A stretch of 64,000 nucleotides of DNA, from positions 744,001 to 808,000 of the forward strand of contig NZ_CP015881.1 of the NCBI RefSeq assembly GCF_000697965.2, written 5' to 3'. This document shows positions 25,220 through 33,733 of the stretch, in pieces. The translations under genes were made by a program, and so were the position numbers. Below the pieces are notes generated by a model, which saw nothing but the letters and a program-made list of their open reading frames with translations, had not been told where the DNA came from and searched no databases. Position 1 is the stretch's first letter, and every line of letters begins with the position of its first letter. Source of the stretch: Ensifer adhaerens (lineage in GTDB: Bacteria; Pseudomonadota; Alphaproteobacteria; Rhizobiales; Rhizobiaceae).

Positions 25220-27103
25220 ATGGACGCCACCGGTTCCCTTGCTGCCAAGCTGTTGTCGGAGACCCTGATGTTCGACCAGACGTCATTGGCTGCGTTGGAA
25301 GCCTTGGCCGCCAATTCCGATCGCGGCATCGTGCGGCGCGGCGAGATCCTGGTCCGCCAAGGCGAGCCGTCGGACCGGTTTTTCGTGGTCCTGTCCGGCC
25401 GCTTTACCGTCCACCGGGATGACGTCTCCGACCCTATTGCCGAGATAGGGCAGGGCGAACTCGTTGGCGAGGTCGGTTTCTTCGCCGGGCTGCCGCGCAT
25501 GGCTACGGTCGTTGCTGCTCGCGATTCCATTGTTCTTTCGATCTGTGACCACCAGTTCGAAAAGGCGGCGAGTGCCCTGCCGAGCCTGCGCCAATCGGTC
25601 ACCACGTTTCTGGCGCGACGGTTTGCCAAGCAGGCACCGGCTTCGCCGCATGCCAAGGGCGCCTGCCGGATAAGGACGCTCGCAATTGTTGCTGCCGGAA
25701 GCAGCCGGGTTTCTCCCCGCTTCATCGACCTACTGCGCAAGGCTTTTTCCGGATCCACGCGCACGGCTTTCCTGGCGAGGGCCGACATCGAAGAGCGCTT
25801 TCCCGGCGTTCCGATCGATGATCAGCCGGTGCTGGACTGGCTCAACCAATTGGAAGCCAAGACCGGAGGCATCGTCTACATCACCGACGACGAACCAAGC
25901 GACTGGACGCGTGTCTGCATCCGCCAGGCCGATGGTGTCCTGTTGGTCGGCGAGCCGTCCGGCTCTGCAAAACTCAACCCGTCAGAGCAACTGGCGCTGT
26001 CAGTGCACTCGCCATCGAGCGTGCGGCTCGTTCTGGTGCATGACAAGCGCGCCGCAACGGTCGTCGGCACCAGCGGCTGGCTGAACGAGCGCCCCGGACT
26101 CCGGCAGCATCATCACGTGGCGCTCGAAGACATTGAGGATGTCGAGCGTTTGGTCCGCTTCATTGCCGGCCAGGCGAGGGGCTTTGTCGCAGCCGGCGGG
26201 GGCTCGCTCGGATGCGCGCATCTTGGCGTCCACAAGGCTTTTATCGAGGCCGGCGCCTCCTTCGACTATCTGGGAGGCACCAGTTCGGGAGCGGCGATGA
26301 TGGCGGGCTTCGCCCGCGGCATGAACGCCGACGAGATCAATCGTGGGACGCACGAGATCTTCGTCCGCAGCCGCGCGTTCCGTCGCCTGACCGTGCCGCA
26401 ATATGCGCTGCTGGATCACAAGGTGCTCGACCGCACCCTGCAGGCGGAATATGGCGACGTTCTTATCGAAGACCTCTGGCTGCCATTTTTCGCGCTGTCG
26501 ACCAATCTCAGCACAGGGCAAGCGCATGTCCATCGCCGCGGAAAACTGTGGCAGGCCGTCAGGGCGTCGGGCTCGATCCCCGGCATACTGCCGCCCTTCT
26601 TCACGGCCGACGGTGACATGCTGGTCGACGGGGCGATCATGAACAATCTGCCACTGGAACAGATGAAGGAACTGAAGACAGGGCCGAACGTCGTCGTGAG
26701 CCTGGGTGGGGGCGGTCCGGGAAAACAACACATCGACTATGACAGTATTCCCGGCGCGTCCGAACTGACCGTTCGGTTGCTCAACCCCTTCGGCCGCTCG
26801 GGCTTGCCGAAAATCCCCAACCTGATCCAGGTCATTGCCGCAAGCATGCTGGCGCACCGGCCGCAGGAGATCGCTCTCGGGGAAAAGGACATCCTGATTT
26901 CCCCGCCGGTTTCAGCCGCGATCAGCTTTATGGATTGGAGCCGGCACTCCGAACTGTTCGCCGAAGCCTATCATTGGGCGAAATCATGGATTGATGAGCG
27001 TATTGGCGAGAACGACCCGAGGATGGAGGCCATTTGCGGCCTGCCGGCCCGCTATGGCTCGCCGGAAACACATGGCAGCGCGCAGGCGCATTCCGCGCTC
27101 TAG
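25220..27103 (+). CDS. NTE-like patatin phospholipase with cyclic-nucleotide-binding domain
   Basis: The 627-aa protein has a cNMP-binding fold at about 20-130 (GEILVRQGEPSDRFFVVLSGRF, GELVGEVGFFAGLPRMATV). A linker conserved in neuropathy-target-esterase relatives follows (VLDWLNQLEAKTGGIVYITDDEPSDW). The patatin domain starts at about 318. Its elements are GGGSLGCAHLGVHKA (oxyanion), GTSSG with Ser356 and VDGAIMNNLP with Asp470, a complete Ser-Asp dyad. No signal peptide or clear N-terminal membrane helix is seen. It likely hydrolyses lysophospholipids. GGAAGG precedes the ATG. It stands alone. Confidence 0.92.
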   Translation: MDATGSLAAKLLSETLMFDQTSLAALEALAANSDRGIVRRGEILVRQGEPSDRFFVVLSGRFTVHRDDVSDPIAEIGQGELVGEVGFFAGLPRMATVVAARDSIVLSICDHQFEKAASALPSLRQSVTTFLARRFAKQAPASPHAKGACRIRTLAIVAAGSSRVSPRFIDLLRKAFSGSTRTAFLARADIEERFPGVPIDDQPVLDWLNQLEAKTGGIVYITDDEPSDWTRVCIRQADGVLLVGEPSGSAKLNPSEQLALSVHSPSSVRLVLVHDKRAATVVGTSGWLNERPGLRQHHHVALEDIEDVERLVRFIAGQARGFVAAGGGSLGCAHLGVHKAFIEAGASFDYLGGTSSGAAMMAGFARGMNADEINRGTHEIFVRSRAFRRLTVPQYALLDHKVLDRTLQAEYGDVLIEDLWLPFFALSTNLSTGQAHVHRRGKLWQAVRASGSIPGILPPFFTADGDMLVDGAIMNNLPLEQMKELKTGPNVVVSLGGGGPGKQHIDYDSIPGASELTVRLLNPFGRSGLPKIPNLIQVIAASMLAHRPQEIALGEKDILISPPVSAAISFMDWSRHSELFAEAYHWAKSWIDERIGENDPRMEAICGLPARYGSPETHGSAQAHSAL

Positions 27104-27194
27104 GATGCGCCCCGGCATCCGTGGCCTGATCGTTATGTAAGGCCCGCGAGTGCTTTGCATGCGCATGGATTTTCGACTGATCTTGCCGCCCCTG

Positions 27195-27362
27195 TTAAGT
27201 TGTCACTGTCCTCTTGCGGTTGTGGTATTTTAGGATAGCCTTGCATCGGGAGAGCCAGTCGCGGTTCTTTCGTTTTGCAGTGAAAAGACCAATGAATAGA
27301 GGGCCATCGGAGATATAGCGGCTCACATTCGAAAATGTTTCGTCCCCGAATTGCACTGCCAT
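27195..27362 (-). CDS. Small basic hypothetical protein
   Basis: The frame encodes 55 aa from MAVQFGDETFSNVSRYISDG to a basic end (RCKAILKYHNRKRTVTT). AAGGAAACCC before the ATG supports this start; the open frame to 27509 overlaps the next gene region and looks non-coding. I do not recognise it. It is divergent from the gene at 27470. Confidence 0.5.
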   Translation of the reverse strand: MAVQFGDETFSNVSRYISDGPLFIGLFTAKRKNRDWLSRCKAILKYHNRKRTVTT

Positions 27363-27469
27363 TTGGGTTTCCTTGGATGTAACTGCGGGACGTCCCTGGT
27401 CATGTGATGCACGGAAACCGTGTATCGCTTCGTCACAGAGCGCCCATTTGCTTGAAGTGGATCGACGTG

Positions 27470-27931
27470 ATGTCTGACAACAAGAATGCCGGCGCACCTC
27501 CAAGTGCACAGGACCTCAGAATGCAGATGCTCCAGCGTGAAATGGACGAGATGGACAAGGAGCGGCGACTAAAATCCATCGAAGAGCAAAAGCTCGCCGA
27601 CTTTGCCGCGGATTTTCTCAAGAAGCATGTAACGGAAGAGGAAATCGCCATCGTTCGCCGGCTGGTCGCGAACGCCGTGAAGGCCGGCAAGTTCGAAGCG
27701 ATGGTCTACAGCTTCCCGTCCGAGCTTTGCACCGACAGCGGCCGCGCGATCAACAGCGGCGACCGGGATTGGCCAAACACGCTGCAGGGAAAAGCAAAAG
27801 AGTTCTTTGACCGCTATCAGGCCTTCGGCAAGCCAAGTGGCTACAAGTTGAAGGCGATGATCATCAACTTCCCGGGTGGCGTGCCCGGTGACGTCGGGTT
27901 CTTCTTGAACTGGGCTCCCGAAAAAGCCTGA
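27470..27931 (+). CDS. Hypothetical protein with N-terminal coiled coil
   Basis: The 153-aa soluble protein begins MSDNKNAGAPPSAQDLRMQM. A charged helical stretch follows (MLQREMDEMDKERRLKSIEEQKLADFAADFLKKHVTEEEIAIVRRLV) that should form a coiled coil. The C-terminal part (AMVYSFPSELCTDSGRAINSGDRDWPNTLQGKAKEFFDRY) looks like a compact domain of unknown function. No family was recognised. A strong terminator follows at 27995-28021. Confidence 0.7.
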   Translation: MSDNKNAGAPPSAQDLRMQMLQREMDEMDKERRLKSIEEQKLADFAADFLKKHVTEEEIAIVRRLVANAVKAGKFEAMVYSFPSELCTDSGRAINSGDRDWPNTLQGKAKEFFDRYQAFGKPSGYKLKAMIINFPGGVPGDVGFFLNWAPEKA

Positions 27932-27994
27932 GTACGACCGTCCCGGCGTCGCATCGCGTTGTCGCGCTGCGGCCCGTCCCGATCGAAAGCGTTC

Positions 27995-28021
27995 AAAGCC
28001 CGCACCTTTGGTGCGGGCTTT
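27995..28021. terminator. Bidirectional terminator between hypothetical gene and ppk2
   Basis: A perfect 12-bp stem (AAAGCCCGCACC, 27995-28006, with 28010-28021) and a TTT loop end in TTTT on the plus strand and follow the ppk2 stop on the minus strand. It separates two convergent genes. Confidence 0.85.
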
Positions 28022-28027
28022 TCAGTC

Positions 28028-28882
28028 TTATAAAACGTCGGGCACGTTTCTACGCACGTGGTCGTCCGCAGCAAAGTCATCCGGTCGTTTCTGGCGCTTG
28101 CCGAGATCGGGCTCCGAGAATTTCACGCGCTCGTATGGGATCGACGAGAGAATGTGCGAGATGCAGTTGATGCGGGCACGCTTCTTGTCATCCGACGGTA
28201 CGATCCACCAGGGCGCGAAATCGGTGTCCGTCATACGGATCATCTCGTTGTAGGCGCGGGTATAATCCCACCAGCGGCGATAGGATTCGACGTCCATCGG
28301 ACTGAGCTTCCACTGGCGCAGCGGATCGGCAATGCGCTGCCGGAAGCGCTTTTCCTGCTCCTTCTCGCTGACGTCGAGGAAGTATTTGAGCAGGATGATG
28401 CCGCTTTCGACCATGGCCGCTTCGAAACGCGGCGCGAGCTCGAGAAAGCGTCGGGCACTGTCATCCGAGCAGAAACCCATAACGCGCTCGACGCCGGGGC
28501 GGTTGTACCAGGAGCGATCGAAGATCACGATCTCGCCGGCGGCGGGCAGGTGCTGGATATAGCGCTGCATGTAGATCTGCGACTTCTCGCGGTCGGTCGG
28601 CGCCGGCAGCGCGGTCACGCGGAAGACGCGTGGGCTGACACGCTCGGTCAGCCGCTTGATCACACCGCCCTTGCCGGCCGCATCGCGGCCTTCGAAGACG
28701 ATGACGATGCGCGCGCCTGTTTTCTTCACCCAGGCCTGCAGATGGGCGGTTTCCTGCTGCAGCCGGGCGAGCTCCTTGGCATAGCCCTCGGATGACGAGT
28801 CGTCCGAAGTCGTCGCGTCATCGGCTATTTCGCCTTCGCTCTTGTCTTTGCCCTTTTTCTTCTTGCCGTCATGCTTGCCCAT
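28028..28882 (-). CDS. ppk2: Polyphosphate kinase 2 (PPK2 family)
   Basis: The 284-aa kinase transfers phosphate between polyphosphate and nucleoside diphosphates. Walker A is EGRDAAGKGGVIKRL, Walker B VIFDRSWYNRPGVERVMGF, and the lid region ISEKEQEKRF-like is DVSEKEQEKRFRQRI. The size fits the one-domain class I enzymes of rhizobia. The start MGKHDGKKKKGKDKSEG gives a basic disordered N-terminus; GGGAGGG just upstream decides it. The first 14 bases overlap the end of the sulP gene, so the two are one transcript. A shared terminator follows at 27995. Confidence 0.93.
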   Translation of the reverse strand: MGKHDGKKKKGKDKSEGEIADDATTSDDSSSEGYAKELARLQQETAHLQAWVKKTGARIVIVFEGRDAAGKGGVIKRLTERVSPRVFRVTALPAPTDREKSQIYMQRYIQHLPAAGEIVIFDRSWYNRPGVERVMGFCSDDSARRFLELAPRFEAAMVESGIILLKYFLDVSEKEQEKRFRQRIADPLRQWKLSPMDVESYRRWWDYTRAYNEMIRMTDTDFAPWWIVPSDDKKRARINCISHILSSIPYERVKFSEPDLGKRQKRPDDFAADDHVRRNVPDVL

Positions 28883-30632
28883 TTTTCCCTCCCGTTCGGA
28901 CATGGTCATCTGGCTTGATCTCGACAGAACCGGTCGGCTGACCGTCGTTCCGCCCGTACTTGGTCTCGTAAGCGTCGAGCGCATCTTCCATTCCCTCGAA
29001 GATCATGCCCGGGCCGATCTTCTCGACGACTCCGGAGCGCTCGAGCAGGGCGCGCGCATCGGTATGCAATTCGGCCAGGCCGAGCGTGACGCCGCGGTTC
29101 TTCAGGTCGCTCTGCAACTCTCCAAGCATGTCCGCGGCGGTGCTGTCGATTTGCGGGATGGCGCTCGCATCGATCACCAGCCAGCGGGTAGGTTTCGGCA
29201 GGCTCTCGGCGATCACCTCGAGGCGCTCGCGGACGTAATCGGCGTTATAGAAAAGCAGACTATCTTGAACCATGCAGGCACCGAAGCCTGGAACCGGGCG
29301 TGCCTCGGTCACGCGATGCAGCTTGTAGAAGCCGTCGCGCCCGGGGATGCGGCCCAGCATGGCGTCGTGCGGATACATGGTCTGCAAGATGAGGTAGACC
29401 AGTGTTGCAGCGATGGCGATGACCACGCCGTTCAGCACGCCGAGGCCGATCGGTCCCCAAAGGGCAATCAGCGCGAAAATGAACTCGATGCGGTTGACGG
29501 TCCAGATCCGTCTGAGGCCGTCGATGTCGATCAGGCTGAGCGCCGTTGCCGCAAGGATCGCCCCGAGCGCGGCGACCGGCAGAATGCGAAGGACGTCACC
29601 AAGAAAGAGCAGCACCACCATCAGGGTCCCTGCCGCAACGAGGCTCGCGATCTGCGAACGCCCACCCACGGCAAAGTTCACGGCCGTGCGTGAATCCGAG
29701 GCGGTCACCGGAAACGTCCCGAACAGTCCTGCCGCAATGTTGGCGGCGCCGAAGCCGCTCAGTTCACGGTTCGGATCGACGCGGTAGCCGCCGAGCGCCG
29801 CAAAGCTGCGCGCGGCGATGACGCCGGAACCGAAACTGACGAGGAAGATTGCCGCGCCGCCGGTCAGCAATCCATCGATCGGCAGACCCTCGAGACGAGG
29901 CAGGACGAAGGTCGGCAAGCCGTCGGGAATGTTGCCGACGACCGTCATGCCGCGCCCTTCGAAGTCGAAGAGATATGACAACAACACCGCGACGAAGACG
30001 ACGATAACAGGACCTGGAACGGGTGAGCGATAGAAGCGGGCGACCTGCAGCAGCGCAAAACACGCCAAGGCAAACACCAGAGTGGGCCAGTGGATGGAGC
30101 CGGCCTGCCTCAGAAGTTCGAGAATAGGGCTGATCAGCCCGTCCGACTCGATCTGGACGCCGGTGACGCGCTTGATCTGTCCAACCAGAATCGAGAGGGA
30201 AATTCCAGCAAAGAAGCCTGTGAGGATCGGGCGCGACAGAAAGGTCGCGAGCACGCCGAGACGGACGAGGCGTGCAATCAGGCAGAGCATGCCGACGATG
30301 AGGGCCAGCAGGGCCGCCGCCGTTACGCGGTCAGCGCTACCGGCAGAGGAGGCGAAGACCGTCGTCAGCACGGCCGCCAGCACCGTCATCGTCGCCGCAT
30401 CCGGTCCGACGATCAGTTGCCGCGACGGACCGAAAAGGGCGTAGGCGACAAGCGGCGTGATGCTCGCATAAAGGCCCGTCTCGGGCGGCAGCCCGGCGAT
30501 GGCGGGATAGGCGATGGCGCTCGGCAATCCGACCGCGGCAATGGCGACGCCTGCGGAAATGTCGCTGCGCAACCAACTTCCCTGATACCCCTTAAGGTTG
30601 TCCAGAAGCGGCAGGCGAGGCAGGTTCAGCAT
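28869..30632 (-). CDS. SulP-family anion permease with STAS domain
   Basis: The 587-aa protein has the SulP transmembrane part (about residues 20-420; GLPSAIAYPAIAGLPPETGLYASI, GPDAATMTVLAAVL, GLFGTFPVTASDSRTAVNFAVGG). A C-terminal STAS domain at about 440-550 carries WLVIDASAIPQIDSTAADML. Members move sulfate, bicarbonate or dicarboxylates; the substrate cannot be told here. It overlaps ppk2 by 14 bp, an uncommon pairing. It is one of two possible sulfate uptake systems in the window, but has none of the AT-rich sulfur boxes upstream. Confidence 0.92.
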   Translation of the reverse strand: MLNLPRLPLLDNLKGYQGSWLRSDISAGVAIAAVGLPSAIAYPAIAGLPPETGLYASITPLVAYALFGPSRQLIVGPDAATMTVLAAVLTTVFASSAGSADRVTAAALLALIVGMLCLIARLVRLGVLATFLSRPILTGFFAGISLSILVGQIKRVTGVQIESDGLISPILELLRQAGSIHWPTLVFALACFALLQVARFYRSPVPGPVIVVFVAVLLSYLFDFEGRGMTVVGNIPDGLPTFVLPRLEGLPIDGLLTGGAAIFLVSFGSGVIAARSFAALGGYRVDPNRELSGFGAANIAAGLFGTFPVTASDSRTAVNFAVGGRSQIASLVAAGTLMVVLLFLGDVLRILPVAALGAILAATALSLIDIDGLRRIWTVNRIEFIFALIALWGPIGLGVLNGVVIAIAATLVYLILQTMYPHDAMLGRIPGRDGFYKLHRVTEARPVPGFGACMVQDSLLFYNADYVRERLEVIAESLPKPTRWLVIDASAIPQIDSTAADMLGELQSDLKNRGVTLGLAELHTDARALLERSGVVEKIGPGMIFEGMEDALDAYETKYGRNDGQPTGSVEIKPDDHVRTGGKNGQA

Positions 30633-30876
30633 GCTGACGGTCCCCGGGGGCCTCTTAAAGTGCTCTAAACGCTACAAATCAGGCTGCGCGGGTAGCGCAA
30701 ACACTGCACTCTACCATTGCGTACATTAGGGTTGCAAAACTTTCCTTTCATCGGCTTCGACAAAAAGAATAAAAGTTGCAGACAATTAGAGGTGGCCTGC
30801 CGCGTCGATCCGGCAAGTGCCGGACCGAGGGATCTGCACGAAGTTATGAAGCCCGTGTCAGCTGAGCTTTAACGCT

Positions 30877-31347
30877 TCAGTAGTAGGGGGAGACACACGC
30901 CTGCCGCGGACCGTAATACGGCTGGAACGTGTCGTCATAGGCCCTGTAGGACCGGTAACGAGCGTAGCACCAGCGGGTGTGGGCGCTGCCTCCGTAATAG
31001 GTTTGGCGATAGTAGCGCGGCGCATAGTAGCGCGGGGCGGAATAGGTCGGGCCGTAATAGCCTTCGTCATAATAGCCCGGGCCATAGTAGCGAGGCTGCG
31101 CGAGCAGCCCGCCGATGATCGCGCCGGTTGCCAATCCGCCGAGCGCCCATGCCCAGTCATCGCCACCGCCGTGGTGATGCCCGTGGTTGTAGCCGCCGTG
31201 ATAGCCGCCGCCGTGGTGCCTGTACTGAACCGGTTGGACTTGAGATGCCTCGATCTCCGCCGTAACGGCTGGAGGAAATGCCATGGCCGGCGGAACACTC
31301 GTAGCCACCGCCGCCAGTGACAAGGCAAAGATTGCTAGCCTCTTCAT
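30877..31347 (-). CDS. Exported Gly/Tyr/His-rich protein, BA14K-like
   Basis: The 156-aa protein has a signal peptide (MKRLAIFALSLAAVATSVPP, cleavage after AMA). A His/Gly-rich segment (HHGGGYHGGYNHGHHHGGG), one hydrophobic glycine-rich stretch (ALGGLATGAIIGGLLA) and repeated YYGP/YYAP motifs follow. The C-terminal WCYARYRSYRAYDDTFQPYYGPRQACVSPYY matches the BA14K lectin-like repeat with two Cys. These proteins lie in the periplasm or at the surface. The His-rich part could bind metal, which is inference. Confidence 0.85.
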   Translation of the reverse strand: MKRLAIFALSLAAVATSVPPAMAFPPAVTAEIEASQVQPVQYRHHGGGYHGGYNHGHHHGGGDDWAWALGGLATGAIIGGLLAQPRYYGPGYYDEGYYGPTYSAPRYYAPRYYRQTYYGGSAHTRWCYARYRSYRAYDDTFQPYYGPRQACVSPYY

Positions 31348-31449
31348 TTGGCTTCACCTTCTTTCCACCCCGCACCCGATTATAGCGCGGAACCGGTTCG
31401 ATGGCACTTCGTTTTCCAGGGTGCTTCCGCCGCCCGACCAAGCGGCTGT

Positions 31450-31860
31450 CTATTTGACGACAGTCACGCTCAATACGCCTTCTTCGATCTTTCCGTCTTC
31501 ATAGGGGGAGCGAATGACAAGCCGGTCGCGGCCGGTTTAGCCGGGGTTCGGCGTATAGTAGGCGACGACGCCATTCACCTTGGTTGTCGCGCATTTTGAC
31601 TGCTTGCCCACCAGTTTCGGATAGACCGCCTCGTGGACAATCTCCAGGTGGCCATGCTTGGGCTTCTCCGCAATCGTCATCGCCGGATAGTCGATCTGGC
31701 TGCAGTTATCGTCGATATGCCAGTTCTTGGCGACGAGCGTCTTCACCCCGCTGCGCGCCGTGATCGATAGCGCCTGCTGCCGGGAATCGTCGGAGGTTGT
31801 GGTGCAAGCCGACAAGGCGACAACGATTACGGGCAAAAAGAGATATCGAAAGGTTTTCAT
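31450..31860 (-). pseudogene. Lipoprotein gene interrupted by an in-frame stop
   Basis: The first 107 codons read MKTFRYLFLPVIVVALSACT, with a lipobox (ALSAC), and continue to GVVAYYTPNPG, where a TAA at 31537-31539 stops. The same frame then continues without a gap, TGRDRLVIRSPYEDGKIEEG and LSVTVVK, to a second stop at 31450-31452. The run Y-x-P-N-P-G-x-T-G-x-D is the shape of a bacterial Ig/cadherin-like repeat, so the TAA most likely replaced a Tyr codon. AGGATTCC precedes the ATG. The shortened lipoprotein may still be made. A sequencing error cannot be excluded. Confidence 0.7.
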
Positions 31861-32028
31861 GAGGAATCCTGAGAATACTTTAAGTTTGGATTTAAGTCTC
31901 ATGAGGGCCCGGGCCGCACCCGTTTCATCGAGATGCACCCCTTGGATCAACACGTTTTGCGTGTGCGATCATGCATTTTTTGGTCTCGGGGGATAGGGGG
32001 TGTCCTTCGCTCGTCGATCACGTGGCTT

Positions 32029-32994
32029 TCAAACATTCCGGGCAAACCGGATGAGAACCTCGTTCACGACATCGGGGCGCTCCTGCGGCAGCCAATGGCC
32101 GCTGCCGTGCACGATGATGCTTTCCTTGAGCTGCGGGACGAGGGGCGGCATTGCATCGACAATTTCGCGCATCCCGGGGATGGTGAGGCCCGTGTCGCGC
32201 TCGCCGACCATGAACAGGGCAGGAATTTCGACCTTTACGCCGGCGAAAGCGGCCTGCAGCTGCCAATTGCGATCGAGGTTTCGATAGTAGTTCAACCCTC
32301 CGCGAAAACCGGTCGTGGCAAAGGCGCTGATGTAGGTGTCGAGGTCTGCAGCAGTGAGCCAGTCGGGCATGCTGTCGGGCAGCGGCGCAAGCAGTCCATG
32401 CCGGCGCGATACCATGCCGAACGGATTGGGTGTCTGGTCTCCGGCCTGTCGCGCGCCCGCGTCGCCGGAAGCCGCAAAGAGGATCTTTCGCAGCGTCTGG
32501 CCGATGTCACGCTCTAGCTCCGCCTCGGCGACATCAGGCTCCTGGAAATAGAGCGTGTACAATTCTGCCTCGTCGGTCCGCGGGAAGATCCGGGTCGGCG
32601 GAACGGGCGGCTGGCCCATCATCGGCACGCTCATGGCGACGACGCCGCAGAAACGGTCGGGCCGCATATGTGCCGCCTGCCAGGCAACGGTCGCGCCCCA
32701 GTCGTTACCGACGAGGATGGCCGTTGATAGGTCGAGGGCATCCAGCAGAGCAATCATGTCGCCGACGATGTGAAACACGCTGTATTCGTCGACCGATGGA
32801 GGACATTCCGAGAGGCCGTAGCCGCGCATGTCAGGCGCGATCGCGCGAAAGCCCGCCTCCGCAAGTGCCGCTACCTGGTGCCGCCAGGCATGGGAGGTCT
32901 CCGGGAAGCCATGGCAGAGCAGAACGGCCGGGCCGTTTCCCCGTTCGATAAAGCCCATGCGGATGGTTCGGGTCTGGATTGTCTGGGCCTGCAT
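32029..32994 (-). CDS. Epoxide hydrolase-type alpha/beta hydrolase
   Basis: The 321-aa protein has HGFPETSHAWRHQVAALAEAGFRAIAPDMRGYGLS near the N-terminus, the oxyanion and strand-4 segment of epoxide hydrolases. The nucleophile is Asp98 in VGNDWGATVAWQ rather than Ser, as in epoxide hydrolases and dehalogenases. The His is in GSGHWLPQERPD. A lid Tyr may lie in GGLNYYRNLDRNW. AAGGAACCAAG precedes the ATG at 32994. It is divergent from an Rrf2-type gene, with two palindromic sites in the 101-bp gap, so repression by that regulator is likely. Confidence 0.9.
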   Translation of the reverse strand: MQAQTIQTRTIRMGFIERGNGPAVLLCHGFPETSHAWRHQVAALAEAGFRAIAPDMRGYGLSECPPSVDEYSVFHIVGDMIALLDALDLSTAILVGNDWGATVAWQAAHMRPDRFCGVVAMSVPMMGQPPVPPTRIFPRTDEAELYTLYFQEPDVAEAELERDIGQTLRKILFAASGDAGARQAGDQTPNPFGMVSRRHGLLAPLPDSMPDWLTAADLDTYISAFATTGFRGGLNYYRNLDRNWQLQAAFAGVKVEIPALFMVGERDTGLTIPGMREIVDAMPPLVPQLKESIIVHGSGHWLPQERPDVVNEVLIRFARNV

Positions 32995-33023
32995 CTTGGT
33001 TCCTTCTCGACACCCTGATACCG

Positions 33024-33040
33024 TACTTGTATAAGTTACG
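33024..33040. promoter_or_regulatory. Rrf2-type operator, site 1
   Basis: GTACTTGTATAAGTTAC is an imperfect 17-bp palindrome. Its reverse complement shares GTAACTTATA with site 2. It lies 30 bp before the hydrolase start and probably covers that promoter. Confidence 0.55.
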
Positions 33041-33063
33041 GAAACAGGTGGCGTCAAGAGTGC

Positions 33064-33080
33064 GTAACTTATAGTGTTAC
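33064..33080. promoter_or_regulatory. Rrf2-type operator, site 2
   Basis: GTAACTTATAGTGTTAC is a 17-bp palindrome whose centre is 40 bp from that of site 1, about four helical turns. It lies 16 bp before the regulator start. Confidence 0.55.
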
Positions 33081-33095
33081 GCTATGGGGTGTCGA

Positions 33096-33554
33096 ATGAA
33101 GCAAGACAGCCGGTTGGCGCGGATGATCCATGTGCTCATACACATGGCACTGCTCGGGGGACGGGAGACGTCAGAGACCATCGCCAAGATGCTGAACACC
33201 AACCCGGTGGTCGTTCGCCGGACGATGGGGGCGTTGAAGCGCAAGGGTGTCGTCGGTTCCGAAGGCGGCCGGGGAGGGGGCTGGGCGCTTCTGCGGCCGC
33301 TTGGGGAGTTGACGGTGCTCGATGTGCAGCGGGCGCTGGACGATGGGCAGGTTCTGGCGGCAGGCGTGTCCGAGGACCATCCGACCTGCCCGGTGGAGCG
33401 CGCAGCGAATGCGGCGCTGGTGGACGCCTTCGAAAAAGCGGAGCGGACCCTGCTGCAGGAGTTTGCCGAACTCAGGCTTTCAACGATTGCGGAGCGTGCG
33501 ATGAAGGATGCTGCGGGGTCTCAGCGGGCAACGCACCTGGATCATCAAGCCTGA
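33096..33554 (+). CDS. Rrf2-family transcriptional regulator
   Basis: The 152-aa protein has the Rrf2 winged helix: ARMIHVLIHMALLGGRETSETIAKMLNTNPVVVRRTMGALKRKGVV followed by the glycine-rich wing GSEGGRGGGWALLRP. Only one Cys (HPTCPVE) is present, so it lacks the three-Cys Fe-S site of IscR and NsrR and is closer to the YwnA-type repressors. The start MKQDSRL has GGGGTG upstream. It is divergent from the epoxide hydrolase-like gene with two palindromes between, which suggests autoregulation and control of that gene. Confidence 0.9.
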   Translation: MKQDSRLARMIHVLIHMALLGGRETSETIAKMLNTNPVVVRRTMGALKRKGVVGSEGGRGGGWALLRPLGELTVLDVQRALDDGQVLAAGVSEDHPTCPVERAANAALVDAFEKAERTLLQEFAELRLSTIAERAMKDAAGSQRATHLDHQA

Positions 33555-33733
33555 AGGCGCCATGCATGTGGGCGATGAACAGGCGAAGCGGCAGCATCGA
33601 GCGAGCTTGTGGTCAGGCCCTTTCGCCAAAAACTGAGCCGGCGGCTCTGCATGATCGTCCGGCAGGACAAGCGGCTTGATCTCGGCCTTCGAAAGACGCT
33701 GGCGGCGCCTGAGCGGCCCGTCAGCGAGCAGGA

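Noticed and set aside
33555..33733. Possible C-terminal gene remnant between Rrf2 and the DMT transporter
   Set aside because: A minus-strand reading (RRRQRLSKAEIKPLVLPD) looked protein-like, but it is only part of a long antisense frame and has no start or recognisable domain.
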